Notes: generated from the letters alone by a model not told the origin. A stretch of DNA of 64,000 nt from an uncultured Fibrobacter sp. (GCA_946186895.1 CAMHOW010000006.1:1-64000), one strand, 5' to 3'; shown: positions 44,317 to 53,657, numbered from the stretch's first letter. Numbers and translations are program-made.

Positions 44317-45357
44317 ATGAAAGTAGACCTGATATTGACTTTTTTACTGATGGCGCTGTTGTTTGCGGCCATTATGTGGAAAAGTACTCCCAAGGATGGC
44401 CCGTTTTCGTTTGACAAGAACTTTACGGGAGTGCTCAAGGGGGTGAGCGCCATCATTGTCGTTTTTGTGCATGTTCCGGAACTTTACCATAATGCCGTCC
44501 AGAGAATGGTGATGAGCTTTGGCTTTGTGGCCGTAACGGTGTTCTTTATGATATCGGCTTACGGCATGCAGTTTTCGGCAAATCGTTCCGGAGAAAAATA
44601 CCTGTCGCATTTTTGGCGAAACCGCCTTGCAAGCCTGTTGATTCCTTGTTTGTTGGTGAATCTTTTTTGTGTCTTGTTTAATGTTTGTACTGGGCGGGAC
44701 TTTTCGCCGCTAAAAGCCCTTGTAAATATGCCTGGCTACGTGTGGGTCTTGTTGCAGTACTGCATTCTCTTTTTTGTTGTAATGTTCTGCCAGCTGAAGC
44801 TCAAGATAAAGCCTTCCATATGCTACGTTATCATGGTCGCTGCGGTTGTGGGGTCAAGCCTGTTTTTGTACCTATCTTCGCCAGATGCGAACAATTCCGC
44901 TGAAATGGGATGGTGTTACGAACGCATGGGACTTGTCTGGGGCCTGTTGCTGTTTTTGTTCTTTGCAAAAATTGCCGATTTCATGAATTCCCGCTGGCTT
45001 GTGAAAACGCTCGCCCTGGGATTTTTTTCGCTGACTTTGGGAGTGGCCTATTTGATGACCAAAACCGTCTGGTTTTACGGGGAATACCTTCTGAAAATTG
45101 TGCTTGGCCTTGTGATTATCGCCTTTGTGCTGTTCTTGTCGCGAAAGAGATCTTTGGGGAATGCGGTCATCAACCATTTGGGAGCGATATCCTACGAGAT
45201 TTACTTGTCTCACGAGTTGATGATGCGGGTTGTTGCGTATTTGTTACCGAGCGTTTCGAGTGGCGTGTTCCTTGTCTTGACCATGACGGCTACAATCGCC
45301 TTTAGTACGGTTGTCCATATGGTGTCTTCAAGACTAGTGTCGCGGGTGCGCGTATAG
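44317..45357 (+). CDS. Acyltransferase-3-like membrane protein (module copy B)
   Basis: The 346-residue protein has about ten membrane helices. After a first helix the conserved motif reads LKGVSAIIVVFVHV with the catalytic-type His; HFWRNRLASLLIPC is the Arg-containing region. It is closer to the protein at 34458 (also with the extra first helix and KG..I..FF-H pattern) than to module copy A at 23860. So the same three gene types recur but the acyltransferase partner differs in subfamily. It ends four bases from the convergent acyltransferase gene at 45361. Confidence 0.84.
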   Translation: MKVDLILTFLLMALLFAAIMWKSTPKDGPFSFDKNFTGVLKGVSAIIVVFVHVPELYHNAVQRMVMSFGFVAVTVFFMISAYGMQFSANRSGEKYLSHFWRNRLASLLIPCLLVNLFCVLFNVCTGRDFSPLKALVNMPGYVWVLLQYCILFFVVMFCQLKLKIKPSICYVIMVAAVVGSSLFLYLSSPDANNSAEMGWCYERMGLVWGLLLFLFFAKIADFMNSRWLVKTLALGFFSLTLGVAYLMTKTVWFYGEYLLKIVLGLVIIAFVLFLSRKRSLGNAVINHLGAISYEIYLSHELMMRVVAYLLPSVSSGVFLVLTMTATIAFSTVVHMVSSRLVSRVRV

Positions 45358-45360
45358 GCC

Positions 45361-46398
45361 TTATTTTAGCCCGAAAATTATGCGGGTTACCTGGAATCGC
45401 CTGATTACGTAGAACAATATGACCGGCCCGACGATTCCGGCCAAGATGCAGACGATTGCCCCGAGAATAAATCCCGTATCTGAACCTGCGAAAAGCGGGG
45501 CCTTCTGGGCGATAGACTTGGCAAGCCCTTCGAATGTAGTATGGAATAGGTAGATGATGTAGCTGGCCGACCCGATAACCAAAAGGGGGCCGGTGAATCG
45601 CGCCAGTCGGATATCGGCAACCCAGGTGGATATGGACATTGTCGCTGCGATTCCAATCCAGGAAAGGACTTCGTTGGTATATGGCGTTCCTTGTAAAAAC
45701 AGGATGCTCGTTGCAATGAAGAGAATGAGGATTAGGGCTTTCAGGATGTTATTGTACTTTTCCCAGAGTTTGTGGGTAAAAACGGCCTTGCCGTAATCAC
45801 ATGCGCTTGTACCGACTACGAACCAGAGCAGATTGCGAGATGTTTCGTTGATGGCGAATAGTTCGATGCTTTTAAGTGTGAACAGGTAATGCAAGAGAAT
45901 AGCAACGCCGAGCAAGATGAGCCTTGCCTTGGGTGTCTTAAAGAAGGGGATGATTAAAAAACAAGTGAATAATGACCAGATAAACCACAAGAAGTAACCG
46001 GCTGCCGGAAGGTATAGAATGTGTATGTACGCCTCCGGCGTGACGGGGTTCTCGACATGCATATTTTGCTGGGTCAACAGCTTTATTGAAATGATGATGA
46101 TTGAAACAATAAAATAGGGGACAAGTAAGCGTCTAAACTTTTTCTTGATAAAAGCAAAGTACCCTTCGTCTTTTTTGAAGGAAAGGTAGATGTAGCCGCT
46201 TGCGAACATAAAAAGCGGCATGTGGAATGTGTAAATCCAGGAATGCAGGGCCCGGTACCATTCAGGGGCATTTTCGGGATAATAATGTCCGATGACAACG
46301 AGTATGATTGCGATTGCCTTGGCAATGTCGAAGTTAACGAGTCTTGTCATGGAGCTAAATAGGGTTGTTTTGAATAGCTGGGCAAGCGAAATATACAT
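45361..46398 (-). CDS. Acyltransferase-3 membrane protein
   Basis: The 345-residue acyltransferase-3 protein has FDIAKAIAIILVVIGHYYP as motif 1 with its His, and KKFRRLLVPYFIVS as the Arg motif. About ten membrane helices are visible. It resembles the exopolysaccharide acyltransferase branch that includes bacterial O-acetyltransferases. The start is uncertain: ATG 46398 gives an N-terminal extension of 16 residues; ATG 46350 starts just before motif 1, which is usual for the family. Neither has a clear Shine-Dalgarno. It is divergent from the Wzc-like gene. Confidence 0.83.
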   Translation of the reverse strand: MYISLAQLFKTTLFSSMTRLVNFDIAKAIAIILVVIGHYYPENAPEWYRALHSWIYTFHMPLFMFASGYIYLSFKKDEGYFAFIKKKFRRLLVPYFIVSIIIISIKLLTQQNMHVENPVTPEAYIHILYLPAAGYFLWFIWSLFTCFLIIPFFKTPKARLILLGVAILLHYLFTLKSIELFAINETSRNLLWFVVGTSACDYGKAVFTHKLWEKYNNILKALILILFIATSILFLQGTPYTNEVLSWIGIAATMSISTWVADIRLARFTGPLLVIGSASYIIYLFHTTFEGLAKSIAQKAPLFAGSDTGFILGAIVCILAGIVGPVILFYVIRRFQVTRIIFGLK

Positions 46399-46448
46399 AT
46401 GTTTCTACCCGTACTTTTTTATATTTCCTCAAAATCGTAGGTCTCAAT

Positions 46449-48542
46449 ATGGCTAGCAAGAAAAAAGAAGATAAGGATTTACTTGATTTAGTGCAGAACC
46501 TAGTCAAGAACTGGTTTATTGTTCTTCCGTGCATGGTTTTTGCTGGGGCGGTAGGTGTTTTTGTCGCGATGTGGATTAGGCCTGTTTACCAGGTAGATGC
46601 CTTGTTGCAAATAGAAACGAAAAGCAGCAAGAGCTCTTCTATGATGGGGGATATGGCTGCATTTTTTGCAACGACTAGCCCTGCAGAAACCGAAATTGAG
46701 CTGATAAAGAGCCGCAAGGTCCTTGGGGCGACCATTGAGTTGAAGCGCCTGCAGTATTATGCCACCCCCCTAAGCAAGTGGGATCGACTGTTCCATCGTG
46801 AAGGTCGTATGGAACTGATGAATTTTGATGTGCCTTGGGAAGGGGTGCCTCTGGAAAGCCGTGAAAAACCTTGGATGGCCAGGGTTTTGGATTCGGTGAA
46901 CTTTGCACTATACGATCATAACAATCAGCGTGTGCTTGTTGGCACTGTTGGCCAGACTTATCATTTCCCCTATGCCGGTGATACGGCCTCTTTCGGCATT
47001 TACCGAATGGTGGCAAAGAAGGGCCAGCGTTTTGCGGTAGGTAAAAAGAGCTATTTGGACGCCGTGGAAAGTTTCCGCTCTAGCTTCAACGTAAAAGAAA
47101 AGGGAAAACGCACGGGTATTTTGGAATTCTCGTATCAAGACGTGTATCCTGACCGCGCTGTAGAGGTCTTGAATGAGGTGGCAACGTCTTACCTGCGCCA
47201 GAATGTCGAAGAGAGAAACGCAGAGGCCCAGCAGACCCTGGACTTCTTGGAAAAACAGTTGCCAGACCTGAAGTCTAGGTTGGATTCCTCCCTGATGAAC
47301 ATGAACGCCTACCAGAATAGGGTAGGTTCCGTGGACGTGGCCGCTGAAACCCAGATTGTGCTCCAGAAGCGCATGCAGTTGGAACAGAAGATCTTGGAAA
47401 TCCAGCAAAAGAAGCAAGAAGCCATCCGCTTGTTCCATGCCGAACACCCCACGGTCAAGACTCTTGAAGACCAAGAAAGGACCCTCCGCAGGGAACTGGC
47501 CGCTACATCTAGGGATGTAAAGGACTTGCCGGAAACCCAGCAAGAAGTCTTGAAGTTGACCAGTGAGGTGGAACTGAACAAGGTTCTTTACACCAATATG
47601 CTGAACAGTGTGCAGCAGTTGCGTCTGGTGTCGGCTGGTGAGGTCGGCTCTGTACGTATAGTGGATTTTGCTGAACAGACGACAAGGCCGGTAAAGCCCA
47701 AGAAGAAGATAATCTTTATGATCTTCTTGTTCCTGGGAATACTGCTGGGCGCGGCTATTGTTTCTTTGCGCGACATGTTTAGGGGCGGCGTAAAGAGTGC
47801 CACCTTCATTGAAAAGGAAACGGGATACACGGTTTATGCCAAGGTGCCCAAGGGCAACCCCAAGGGTACTAAGGGAACCCGTCCGCTGGCTGTGGTGGAG
47901 CCTGACGATGTGGCCGTGGAATCGCTGCGTGCGTTGCGTTCTTCTCTGGAATTCTCCATGATGGAATCGGACCAGCCGGTAATCGGCGTGAGTGGCCTTA
48001 TTCCTGGTGTGGGCAAGAGCTTTATCTCGGTGAACTTGGCGGCATTGTATGCGGGTCTTGGCAAGAAGGTCTTGCTTATCGATGCAGACCTGCGTAAGGG
48101 CCGTTTGCACAAGGAATTTGGCATTAAGCGTGGCAACGGATTCTCTCAGGTGCTTTTGCGTGAAATTACCGAAGACAAGGTGATTTTCCCGACAGAGGTA
48201 GAAAACCTGTTTGTGATTCCCTGCGGCAATGTGCCCCCCAATCCCGCCGAATTGTTGGGTTCCAAGCACTATATTGAACTGATTGAAAAGTTCAAGACAC
48301 AGTACGACCTGATTATCATCGATACGCCGCCGATTATGCTGGTGACCGATGCTGCCCTTGCTTGCCGTGTGGCTGCCCAGGTTGTGATGGTCATTGAGTA
48401 CAATAAGCATTCTATCGAGGCTATCCAAGACGGAATGGCTCAGATTCTCAAGGGCAACCCCAACGCCCATGCTTCTATTGTTATCAACAAGTATGAACAT
48501 GGTAGCCAGGATGGCTACGGCTACAAGTACGGCAAGTACTAG
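46449..48542 (+). CDS. wzc: Wzc-type chain-length determinant and BY tyrosine kinase
   Basis: The 697-residue bacterial tyrosine autokinase controls polysaccharide polymerisation and export. It has an N-terminal Wzz domain with a membrane helix at about 22-42, a long periplasmic coiled-coil part (about 240-400), a second helix at about 422-440 and a C-terminal cytoplasmic kinase domain. Walker A is GLIPGVGKSFIS near residue 518, Walker A' is KVLLIDADLRKGR and Walker B is YDLIIIDTPP. The C-terminus ends in a Tyr cluster (YEHGSQDGYGYKYGKY), the usual autophosphorylation site. A -10-like TATATT precedes the gene. The last 44 bases also encode the start of the next gene in another frame. Confidence 0.92.
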   Translation: MASKKKEDKDLLDLVQNLVKNWFIVLPCMVFAGAVGVFVAMWIRPVYQVDALLQIETKSSKSSSMMGDMAAFFATTSPAETEIELIKSRKVLGATIELKRLQYYATPLSKWDRLFHREGRMELMNFDVPWEGVPLESREKPWMARVLDSVNFALYDHNNQRVLVGTVGQTYHFPYAGDTASFGIYRMVAKKGQRFAVGKKSYLDAVESFRSSFNVKEKGKRTGILEFSYQDVYPDRAVEVLNEVATSYLRQNVEERNAEAQQTLDFLEKQLPDLKSRLDSSLMNMNAYQNRVGSVDVAAETQIVLQKRMQLEQKILEIQQKKQEAIRLFHAEHPTVKTLEDQERTLRRELAATSRDVKDLPETQQEVLKLTSEVELNKVLYTNMLNSVQQLRLVSAGEVGSVRIVDFAEQTTRPVKPKKKIIFMIFLFLGILLGAAIVSLRDMFRGGVKSATFIEKETGYTVYAKVPKGNPKGTKGTRPLAVVEPDDVAVESLRALRSSLEFSMMESDQPVIGVSGLIPGVGKSFISVNLAALYAGLGKKVLLIDADLRKGRLHKEFGIKRGNGFSQVLLREITEDKVIFPTEVENLFVIPCGNVPPNPAELLGSKHYIELIEKFKTQYDLIIIDTPPIMLVTDAALACRVAAQVVMVIEYNKHSIEAIQDGMAQILKGNPNAHASIVINKYEHGSQDGYGYKYGKY

Positions 48543-49371
48543 TTTGCGATTGCCGGGCCTTTGGTGCCTGGCACTTTCGCTGCTTTATCTGGTTGTTCCT
48601 GCTTTTGCGACGGAGCCTTTGAAGCCTGTTTTGCCGCCCCAGAATGCCATTGCGGTTGGTGGCGTGGGCGAACTCCGTGACGACATCTACAGTGCCGACC
48701 TGAAATGGTCTGTGGAAGTGGCGCCCTGTAACTGCCTGAGCTTTTATACCGACATGTCGTACCGGTTTGTCAGCTACGAGTGGCAGACCATGTTGCACGA
48801 CCAGATTCACGAGCTGGTGAACCTGCGGGTGAACGGGCTCAACGAATCTTACGTGGGCATGAAGTTCTTCCCGCTAGACTATTTCGGCCTGAATGTAAGC
48901 TGGCGCTTTAAGCCCGGCGACGGGAGCCGTGTGGAGCGCTTTGAACGCCTGGGGATTGAGCCTATGGGCGTGTACCGCTTTAGCCCGAACATGGTTGTTG
49001 GGCTTTCGGGACAGTACTACTCCTTTATTGAAGACAAGAATTATCAGCCTGGTGACGAGCTTGGGGTAAAGACTTCGTTTGTCTGGAATGCCTTCTGGGA
49101 TAAGCGCGCCCGGACAGGTTGGCAGCTGGGATATGTGTTCCTTTACCGCTGGCGCATTCAGGAATCTGAAAACCACAATCTGGCAGAGGACTACCAGAAG
49201 ATGGACGATCTTTACCGGGGATTTCGGATGCGGGGTGATATTGCCCGCTATGTGGGGTGGTTCCCGTTCCCCTTCGGTATAGGCTTGGCCTACGAGATGA
49301 ATCGCGGAAACCTGTTTGGCTTCGAGACGGGCCACAGGGTGGAGTTATATTTAAGGGCAGAGTTCCCGTAA
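48499..49371 (+). CDS. Outer-membrane beta-barrel-like protein
   Basis: The 290-residue protein (from ATG 48499; ATG 48511 and TTG 48544 are alternatives) has a signal peptide ending VVPAFA. The mature part has repeated amphipathic beta strands with many Tyr, Phe and Trp, for example SFYTDMSYRFVSYEW, GLNVSWRFKPGD and VVGLSGQYYSF, and a terminal strand ending in Phe-Pro. I infer an outer-membrane barrel. It could serve polysaccharide export, since it overlaps wzc, but it lacks recognisable Wza features. The following SppA-like gene starts 18 bases on. Confidence 0.75.
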   Translation: MVARMATATSTASTSLRLPGLWCLALSLLYLVVPAFATEPLKPVLPPQNAIAVGGVGELRDDIYSADLKWSVEVAPCNCLSFYTDMSYRFVSYEWQTMLHDQIHELVNLRVNGLNESYVGMKFFPLDYFGLNVSWRFKPGDGSRVERFERLGIEPMGVYRFSPNMVVGLSGQYYSFIEDKNYQPGDELGVKTSFVWNAFWDKRARTGWQLGYVFLYRWRIQESENHNLAEDYQKMDDLYRGFRMRGDIARYVGWFPFPFGIGLAYEMNRGNLFGFETGHRVELYLRAEFP

Positions 49372-49389
49372 ACTATAGGACGGTAAAGA

Positions 49390-51711
49390 ATGCGACTGGT
49401 GTCATTTCGCAACCTACTTGGGTGTCTTATCCTCCTGCTGGCCCCTGCTTTTGCCTACCTGCCTGGCGAATCTGGCTTTGTTTCCCTAGAAGGGGACCAT
49501 GGGCTGTTCGGCAACCCGGCTGGGCTTAGGGCCTTTGATTCCTGGGGAACTTTGGTAGACTACCAGTACGACGACGAGATTTCCAGGTTCCGCGTCGGCG
49601 GGAATCTCGACCACCTGGGAGCAAGCTTTGAGTACCGCTTTGCGGATCAGGGCCTGGACGAATCCCGCTGGCATTTGACTTATTCTACCGACCTGCTTCG
49701 GCGCTACTTTTTCTGGGGCAGCCGCCTGACGGCTTTCCGTAGCGCCGCTTTCGAGGGTACGGAATGGTCCTACACTCAGGGCGTGATGCTTCGGCCTTTC
49801 AGGTTCCTCTCTCTGGCGTACTCTTGCGAGAACCTTCTTTATGCTGGCCCCACTTCTATGGACCGCATTCACAATGCGGGCGCCACCCTTCGGCTCGGGC
49901 GGAACCTGAGCGTGAGCTATGATGTGGAGGACTGGGAAGAACACCGCCTGCTTTTCGAGCTGGAACTGTACGGCACCCGCTACGGCTTCAAGATGCCTAT
50001 CTACGGTGACGATGACGAATACACCCTCACCATGTCTATGTCTTTCGGCGGGTACAACAACCTGGCTGTGAAATTCTACGACGACTACCTGCCTAAGGGT
50101 GTGACTTGGGGCTACCATGCCGCTCGGAATCCAAACGCTTCAATGTTCGCCCAGATTGTCCGTGTGCCTTTGGACATGGAAGTCTCCGAAGTGGAAGGGC
50201 CTCTCTCTTTTATACGGCCCCAGTCCATCGGCATTATGAAGGTGCGTACTCTATTTGAGCATCTGCTTCGTGACCCTTCGGCGGGTATCGTGATGCTGGA
50301 CTTTTCTGGCTACAAGGGTAACGTGGGAATCTCTAATGAGATTAACCGGGGCGTTATGAAGTTGAAGGCTAGCGGTGCGAAGGTCATTGCCTACATGGAC
50401 GACGTGCGGCTCTCTGTGTTGTTGGCGGCAGCTTCGGTAGACCGGATTGTAGTGGAGCCCTCCGCTCACTTTTCTTGGCGTGGCATTGGCGGCAATACGC
50501 TTTACTACAAGGGCCTGCTGGATAAGCTTGGCGTGAAGGTGGAATTCTTGCGGCATGGCGCCTACAAGTCGGCGGTGGAGCCCTATATTGCAGATTCCAT
50601 GTCGGTAGAGGCACGGGAAAACCGGCTTGAACTTTTCAGCGACTTCTGGAAGATGATGAACGCCTACGTGGCGACCCGCATGGCCTTTCGCAAGCATGTC
50701 CCGGTGGAGCGGGCGGCGTCTACGCTAGATTCCCTGGCGAAGGTTCCGGTGGTAAGTGCCAAGGCTGCGTTGCAGGCTGGCGTTATCGATTCTATTCTTT
50801 ACATAGACCAGGTGCCGTCTTATGCGCTGAAGACCTTCTTTGATTTGGATGCTCCTTACGCAAGTTATTCCACCTGGAAACCTACCGACCGCAAGATATT
50901 TAACGAGAGCTGGTCGCACCGTGCCCGCATAGGCCTGTTGAATATTGACGGCTCTATCGACGGCTCCATGGAAAAAGAAGTCTCGGGAATCTTGCGCCGC
51001 TTGGCGGGTGGGGGAGTGTCTGCCTTGGTGGTGCGCATTTCTTCGCCGGGCGGTTCTGCCATCGCTTCTGACAAGATTTGGGCAGCTCTCAAGAACCTGC
51101 GTAAGCAGGGGCTGCCTATCGTGGCGAGCATCGGGAACATGGGCGCCTCCGGAGCCTACTACATTGCCTGTGGCGCCGACAAGATTGTGGCGGAACCCTT
51201 CGCCTTCGTGGGGAGTATTGGCATCTATGGCGGCAAGGTAGATGCCTCCGGTTTGCTTTCAAAGCTTGGGCTGAAGGCGGAGACGGTCAAGACTCACGAC
51301 CACGCCGACGCGGAAACCTTTATGCGGCCCTGGACTGATGAGGAGAAGCAGGCCCTGCAGAACTACATGGACGAATTCTATGATCGGTTCGTTGGGGTGG
51401 TGTCTGAGGCGACCGGCGTAGACAAGAAGAAGATTGACAGCGAATACGGCGGTGGCCGGGTCTTTGTAGGCTGGAAGGCCATGGAGGCGGGGCTGGTTCA
51501 CAAGGTGGGTGGCCTGGATGTCGCCCTCGCCGAGGCCAAGGCTCTTGCCGGCATCGGGGAATCTACCGACGTGGAACTGGTACAGCTTTCTGCCGGTAAA
51601 TCTTTCTTGGTACCGGTTCCTAGCTCCAAGATGCTTGTGGACTTTATGAAAGAGGCGGAACGCACCCAATTCTTTGCCATTGAACCTGATTTGCTAAACT
51701 TTGAACCGTAA
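49390..51711 (+). CDS. sppA: SppA-type protease with N-terminal beta-barrel-like domain
   Basis: The 773-residue protein has a signal peptide (about 1-22), then roughly 240 residues of alternating strand-like sequence ([38 protein letters not shown]) that look like an outer-membrane barrel. A full SppA protease follows (about 270-740). SppA has two repeats: the first supplies the catalytic Lys ([10 protein letters not shown]), the second the nucleophile Ser ([12 protein letters not shown]). Both are kept. SppA normally cleaves leftover signal peptides at the inner membrane. With this N-terminus the enzyme would instead be anchored in the outer membrane, facing the periplasm. That location is inference. 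Confidence 0.85.
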   Translation: MRLVSFRNLLGCLILLLAPAFAYLPGESGFVSLEGDHGLFGNPAGLRAFDSWGTLVDYQYDDEISRFRVGGNLDHLGASFEYRFADQGLDESRWHLTYSTDLLRRYFFWGSRLTAFRSAAFEGTEWSYTQGVMLRPFRFLSLAYSCENLLYAGPTSMDRIHNAGATLRLGRNLSVSYDVEDWEEHRLLFELELYGTRYGFKMPIYGDDDEYTLTMSMSFGGYNNLAVKFYDDYLPKGVTWGYHAARNPNASMFAQIVRVPLDMEVSEVEGPLSFIRPQSIGIMKVRTLFEHLLRDPSAGIVMLDFSGYKGNVGISNEINRGVMKLKASGAKVIAYMDDVRLSVLLAAASVDRIVVEPSAHFSWRGIGGNTLYYKGLLDKLGVKVEFLRHGAYKSAVEPYIADSMSVEARENRLELFSDFWKMMNAYVATRMAFRKHVPVERAASTLDSLAKVPVVSAKAALQAGVIDSILYIDQVPSYALKTFFDLDAPYASYSTWKPTDRKIFNESWSHRARIGLLNIDGSIDGSMEKEVSGILRRLAGGGVSALVVRISSPGGSAIASDKIWAALKNLRKQGLPIVASIGNMGASGAYYIACGADKIVAEPFAFVGSIGIYGGKVDASGLLSKLGLKAETVKTHDHADAETFMRPWTDEEKQALQNYMDEFYDRFVGVVSEATGVDKKKIDSEYGGGRVFVGWKAMEAGLVHKVGGLDVALAEAKALAGIGESTDVELVQLSAGKSFLVPVPSSKMLVDFMKEAERTQFFAIEPDLLNFEP

Positions 51712-51714
51712 ATA

Positions 51715-51778
51715 CTAGATCCCGGCTCAAGGCCGGGATGACGTGTGTATGTCATGGCGGGCTTGACCCGCCATCTAG
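51715..51778. repeat. Inverted pair of dispersed palindromic repeats
   Basis: CCCGGCTCAAGGCCGGGATGAC (51721-51742 in two short parts) and the opposite-facing copy GTCATGGCGGGCTTGACC (from 51751), each able to form a hairpin, face each other across ten bases. They sit between sppA and the CNNM gene, where they could terminate transcription from either side. Confidence 0.75.
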
Positions 51779-51813
51779 AATGATTCTTATTTTTGTGGGG
51801 TTGGAACTTTTTT

Positions 51814-52875
51814 ATGCTAGCTATCGTTATTACAGTTCTTTGCTGCTTGTTCTTTTCTGCCTTCTGTTCGGTGACAGAGGCGTCGTTCTATAGCGTGCCC
51901 CCTAGCACGGTGGAATCGTTGCAACGCCGCAAGGCCTTTACCGCCAAGTACCTGACCCACGTAAAAGAAAACATCGACCGCTATATCGCCTCGGTGCTGG
52001 TGGTGAACACCATCGCGAACACCATAGGCGCCTCTTTGGCTACGGCCCTTGCTGTGCGGCGCCTGCCTGAATCGGGGCAGTTCGCGCTCCCTATTGCTCT
52101 TACCATCCTCATCTTGCTCTTTGGCGAAATCACTCCCAAGACTTTGGGCGTAAAACAGGCCAAGGTGATGGCCCCTATTGTAGCGGTGCCGTTCTATTAC
52201 ATCACCAAGCTTTTAAGTTGGACTGGGATCATCTGGCTCTGCCTCACGCTGACCAAGCACTGGACTCACGAAGACGAAGAGAAGAAAGAGGTGAGCATCG
52301 AGGACATCAACAGTCTGGTGAGCCTCGGCCTTCGTGAAGAAGTGATTGACAAGCACCAGGCCGCTGTCATCAAGAACATTCTGGCCCTGAAATCTGTAAC
52401 AGCCCGTAAGGTGATGACGCCAAGGCATGTGGTGTTCAGCCTGCCTGCCGATACGACCATCGGGGAGACTCTAGATGAGCGTGGTAACTGGCCCTTCTCT
52501 CGTGTGCCCCTGTACGGCAAGAAAAAGGACGAATGGATTGGCATTGTGCTTCGCCGTGATGCCTACAACTGCCTGGCCGAAGGCAAGCGCGACGTGAAGC
52601 TCCGCCAGTTGATGCGTCCGCTCCAGTTGATCCCGGACAGTGTGTCTTTGGAAAAACTGCTGCTTCGGTTCTTGAAGCAGCGCGGCCATATGGTAGGGGT
52701 GGTGGACGAGTTTGGCGCCATCGCGGGTATCGTGAGCCTGGAAGACGTGCTGGAAGAGATCCTCGGTCGCGAGATTGTGGACGAGTACGACGAGTCCGTG
52801 AACCTGCAAGAGACCGCCCGCCGTAGATCCAAGGCCTTGGCGTTCATGCGAAAGGCCGCTTCCGAGAGAAAGTAG
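51814..52875 (+). CDS. CNNM/CBS-domain transporter-like protein (hemolysin-C type)
   Basis: The 353-residue protein has an N-terminal DUF21/CNNM membrane domain (about residues 1-140, four helices, with SVTEASFYSVPPST and FGEITPKTLGV) and two CBS domains (about 190-310) with VMTPRHVVF and GIVSLEDVLEEILG. Such proteins export or regulate magnesium or other divalent cations; CBS domains bind adenosine nucleotides. The short C-terminal part lacks the corC/HlyC transporter-associated domain. ATG 51814 is used because the sequence before it (from 51793, TTG) is not conserved. Confidence 0.87.
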   Translation: MLAIVITVLCCLFFSAFCSVTEASFYSVPPSTVESLQRRKAFTAKYLTHVKENIDRYIASVLVVNTIANTIGASLATALAVRRLPESGQFALPIALTILILLFGEITPKTLGVKQAKVMAPIVAVPFYYITKLLSWTGIIWLCLTLTKHWTHEDEEKKEVSIEDINSLVSLGLREEVIDKHQAAVIKNILALKSVTARKVMTPRHVVFSLPADTTIGETLDERGNWPFSRVPLYGKKKDEWIGIVLRRDAYNCLAEGKRDVKLRQLMRPLQLIPDSVSLEKLLLRFLKQRGHMVGVVDEFGAIAGIVSLEDVLEEILGREIVDEYDESVNLQETARRRSKALAFMRKAASERK

Positions 52876-52883
52876 CGGCCAGC

Positions 52884-52993
52884 ACGTCATGGCGGACTTG
52901 ATCACAATAGCCACTTGCGGCTTGCCGCTTAGTGGATATGATCCTCGGCAACGGGGACGCTATCTAGATTCCGGCTCAAGGCCGGAATGACGT
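52884..52993. repeat. Split and re-joined dispersed repeats
   Basis: A left half copy (GTCATGGCGGACTTGATC at 52887-52904) breaks off, followed about 60 bases later by a complete copy in the opposite direction (ATTCCGGCTCAAGGCCGGAAT, 52968-52988 read in short parts, then GACGT). The intervening sequence shows no gene. The rest of 52876-53228 (353 bases) is an AT-rich stretch with a 12-bp palindrome TATCAATTGATA at 53060 and the rplM promoter and leader. Confidence 0.6.
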
Positions 52994-53143
52994 ACAGCTC
53001 TATGGCATCCCTGGCTGTAAAAAGTCCATCGTGGCGTTATGATAAGGGTCAAAATAATATATCAATTGATACAATTAATATAATTAATAGATCTACAAAG
53101 CCCTATATTTCAAGGATTTTTATAAAAAACGACTTTTTTACCC

Positions 53144-53172
53144 TTGTAGGCGGGGCCGGAACCTTCTATATT
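53144..53172 (+). promoter_or_regulatory. Putative rplM-rpsI promoter
   Basis: TTGTAG at 53144-53149 and TATATT at 53167-53172 with a 17-bp spacer. The start would be near 53179, giving a leader of about 50 bases containing a hairpin. Confidence 0.55.
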
Positions 53173-53186
53173 TAGCCTGCATTTCT

Positions 53187-53204
53187 CGGGACGCCTTTGT
53201 CCCG
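53187..53204 (+). promoter_or_regulatory. Leader hairpin before rplM
   Basis: CGGGAC/GTCCCG stem of six base pairs with the loop GCCTTT, 24 bases before the start codon and just ahead of the ribosome-binding site. Ribosomal protein leaders often carry such hairpins for feedback control, but nothing here proves it. Confidence 0.5.
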
Positions 53205-53228
53205 GAATCATCTAACTAGAGGATTTAC

Positions 53229-53657
53229 ATGAAGACCATTACGGTAAACCCCAAGTCCGTTACCCGCAAGTGGAAGCTTGTGGATGCAGCGGGCAAGCCT
53301 ATGGGTCGCGTCGCAAGCGAAGTTGCCCGCCTCCTCATGGGTAAGCACAAGGCCATCTATTCCCCCAACGTCGATACCGGCGATTTCGTGGTTGTCATCA
53401 ACGCTGAAAAGGTTGCTGTCACTGGCAACAAGAACCTTCAGAAGCAGTACTTCCACCACACCGGTCACATCGCTGGCGAACGCTGGATCAACTTTGCCGA
53501 CCTTCTGGCAAAGAACCCCACCGCTCCGCTGGAAGCTGCCATCTGGGGCATGCTCCCTCACAGCGCTCTGGGCCACAAGATGGTCAAGAAACTCAAAATC
53601 TATGCCGGCGCTGAACATCCGCACGCGGCACAAAACCCCGAAGTCGTTGACTTCTAA
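53229..53657 (+). CDS. rplM: 50S ribosomal protein L13
   Basis: The 142-residue ribosomal protein L13 is among the first to bind 23S rRNA. It shows the family segments KWKLVDAAGKPMGRVASEVA, KHKAIYSPNVDTGDFVVVIN and the conserved GMLPHSALGHKMVKKLKIYAG. An AGAGGA ribosome-binding site precedes the ATG. The usual partner rpsI follows after 23 bases. The leader has a hairpin and a promoter with a TATATT -10 box. Confidence 0.97.
   Translation: MKTITVNPKSVTRKWKLVDAAGKPMGRVASEVARLLMGKHKAIYSPNVDTGDFVVVINAEKVAVTGNKNLQKQYFHHTGHIAGERWINFADLLAKNPTAPLEAAIWGMLPHSALGHKMVKKLKIYAGAEHPHAAQNPEVVDF

Noticed and set aside
46908-48500. Long minus-strand frame opposite wzc
   Set aside because: wzc has intact Walker motifs and a tyrosine tail; the opposite frame has no features.
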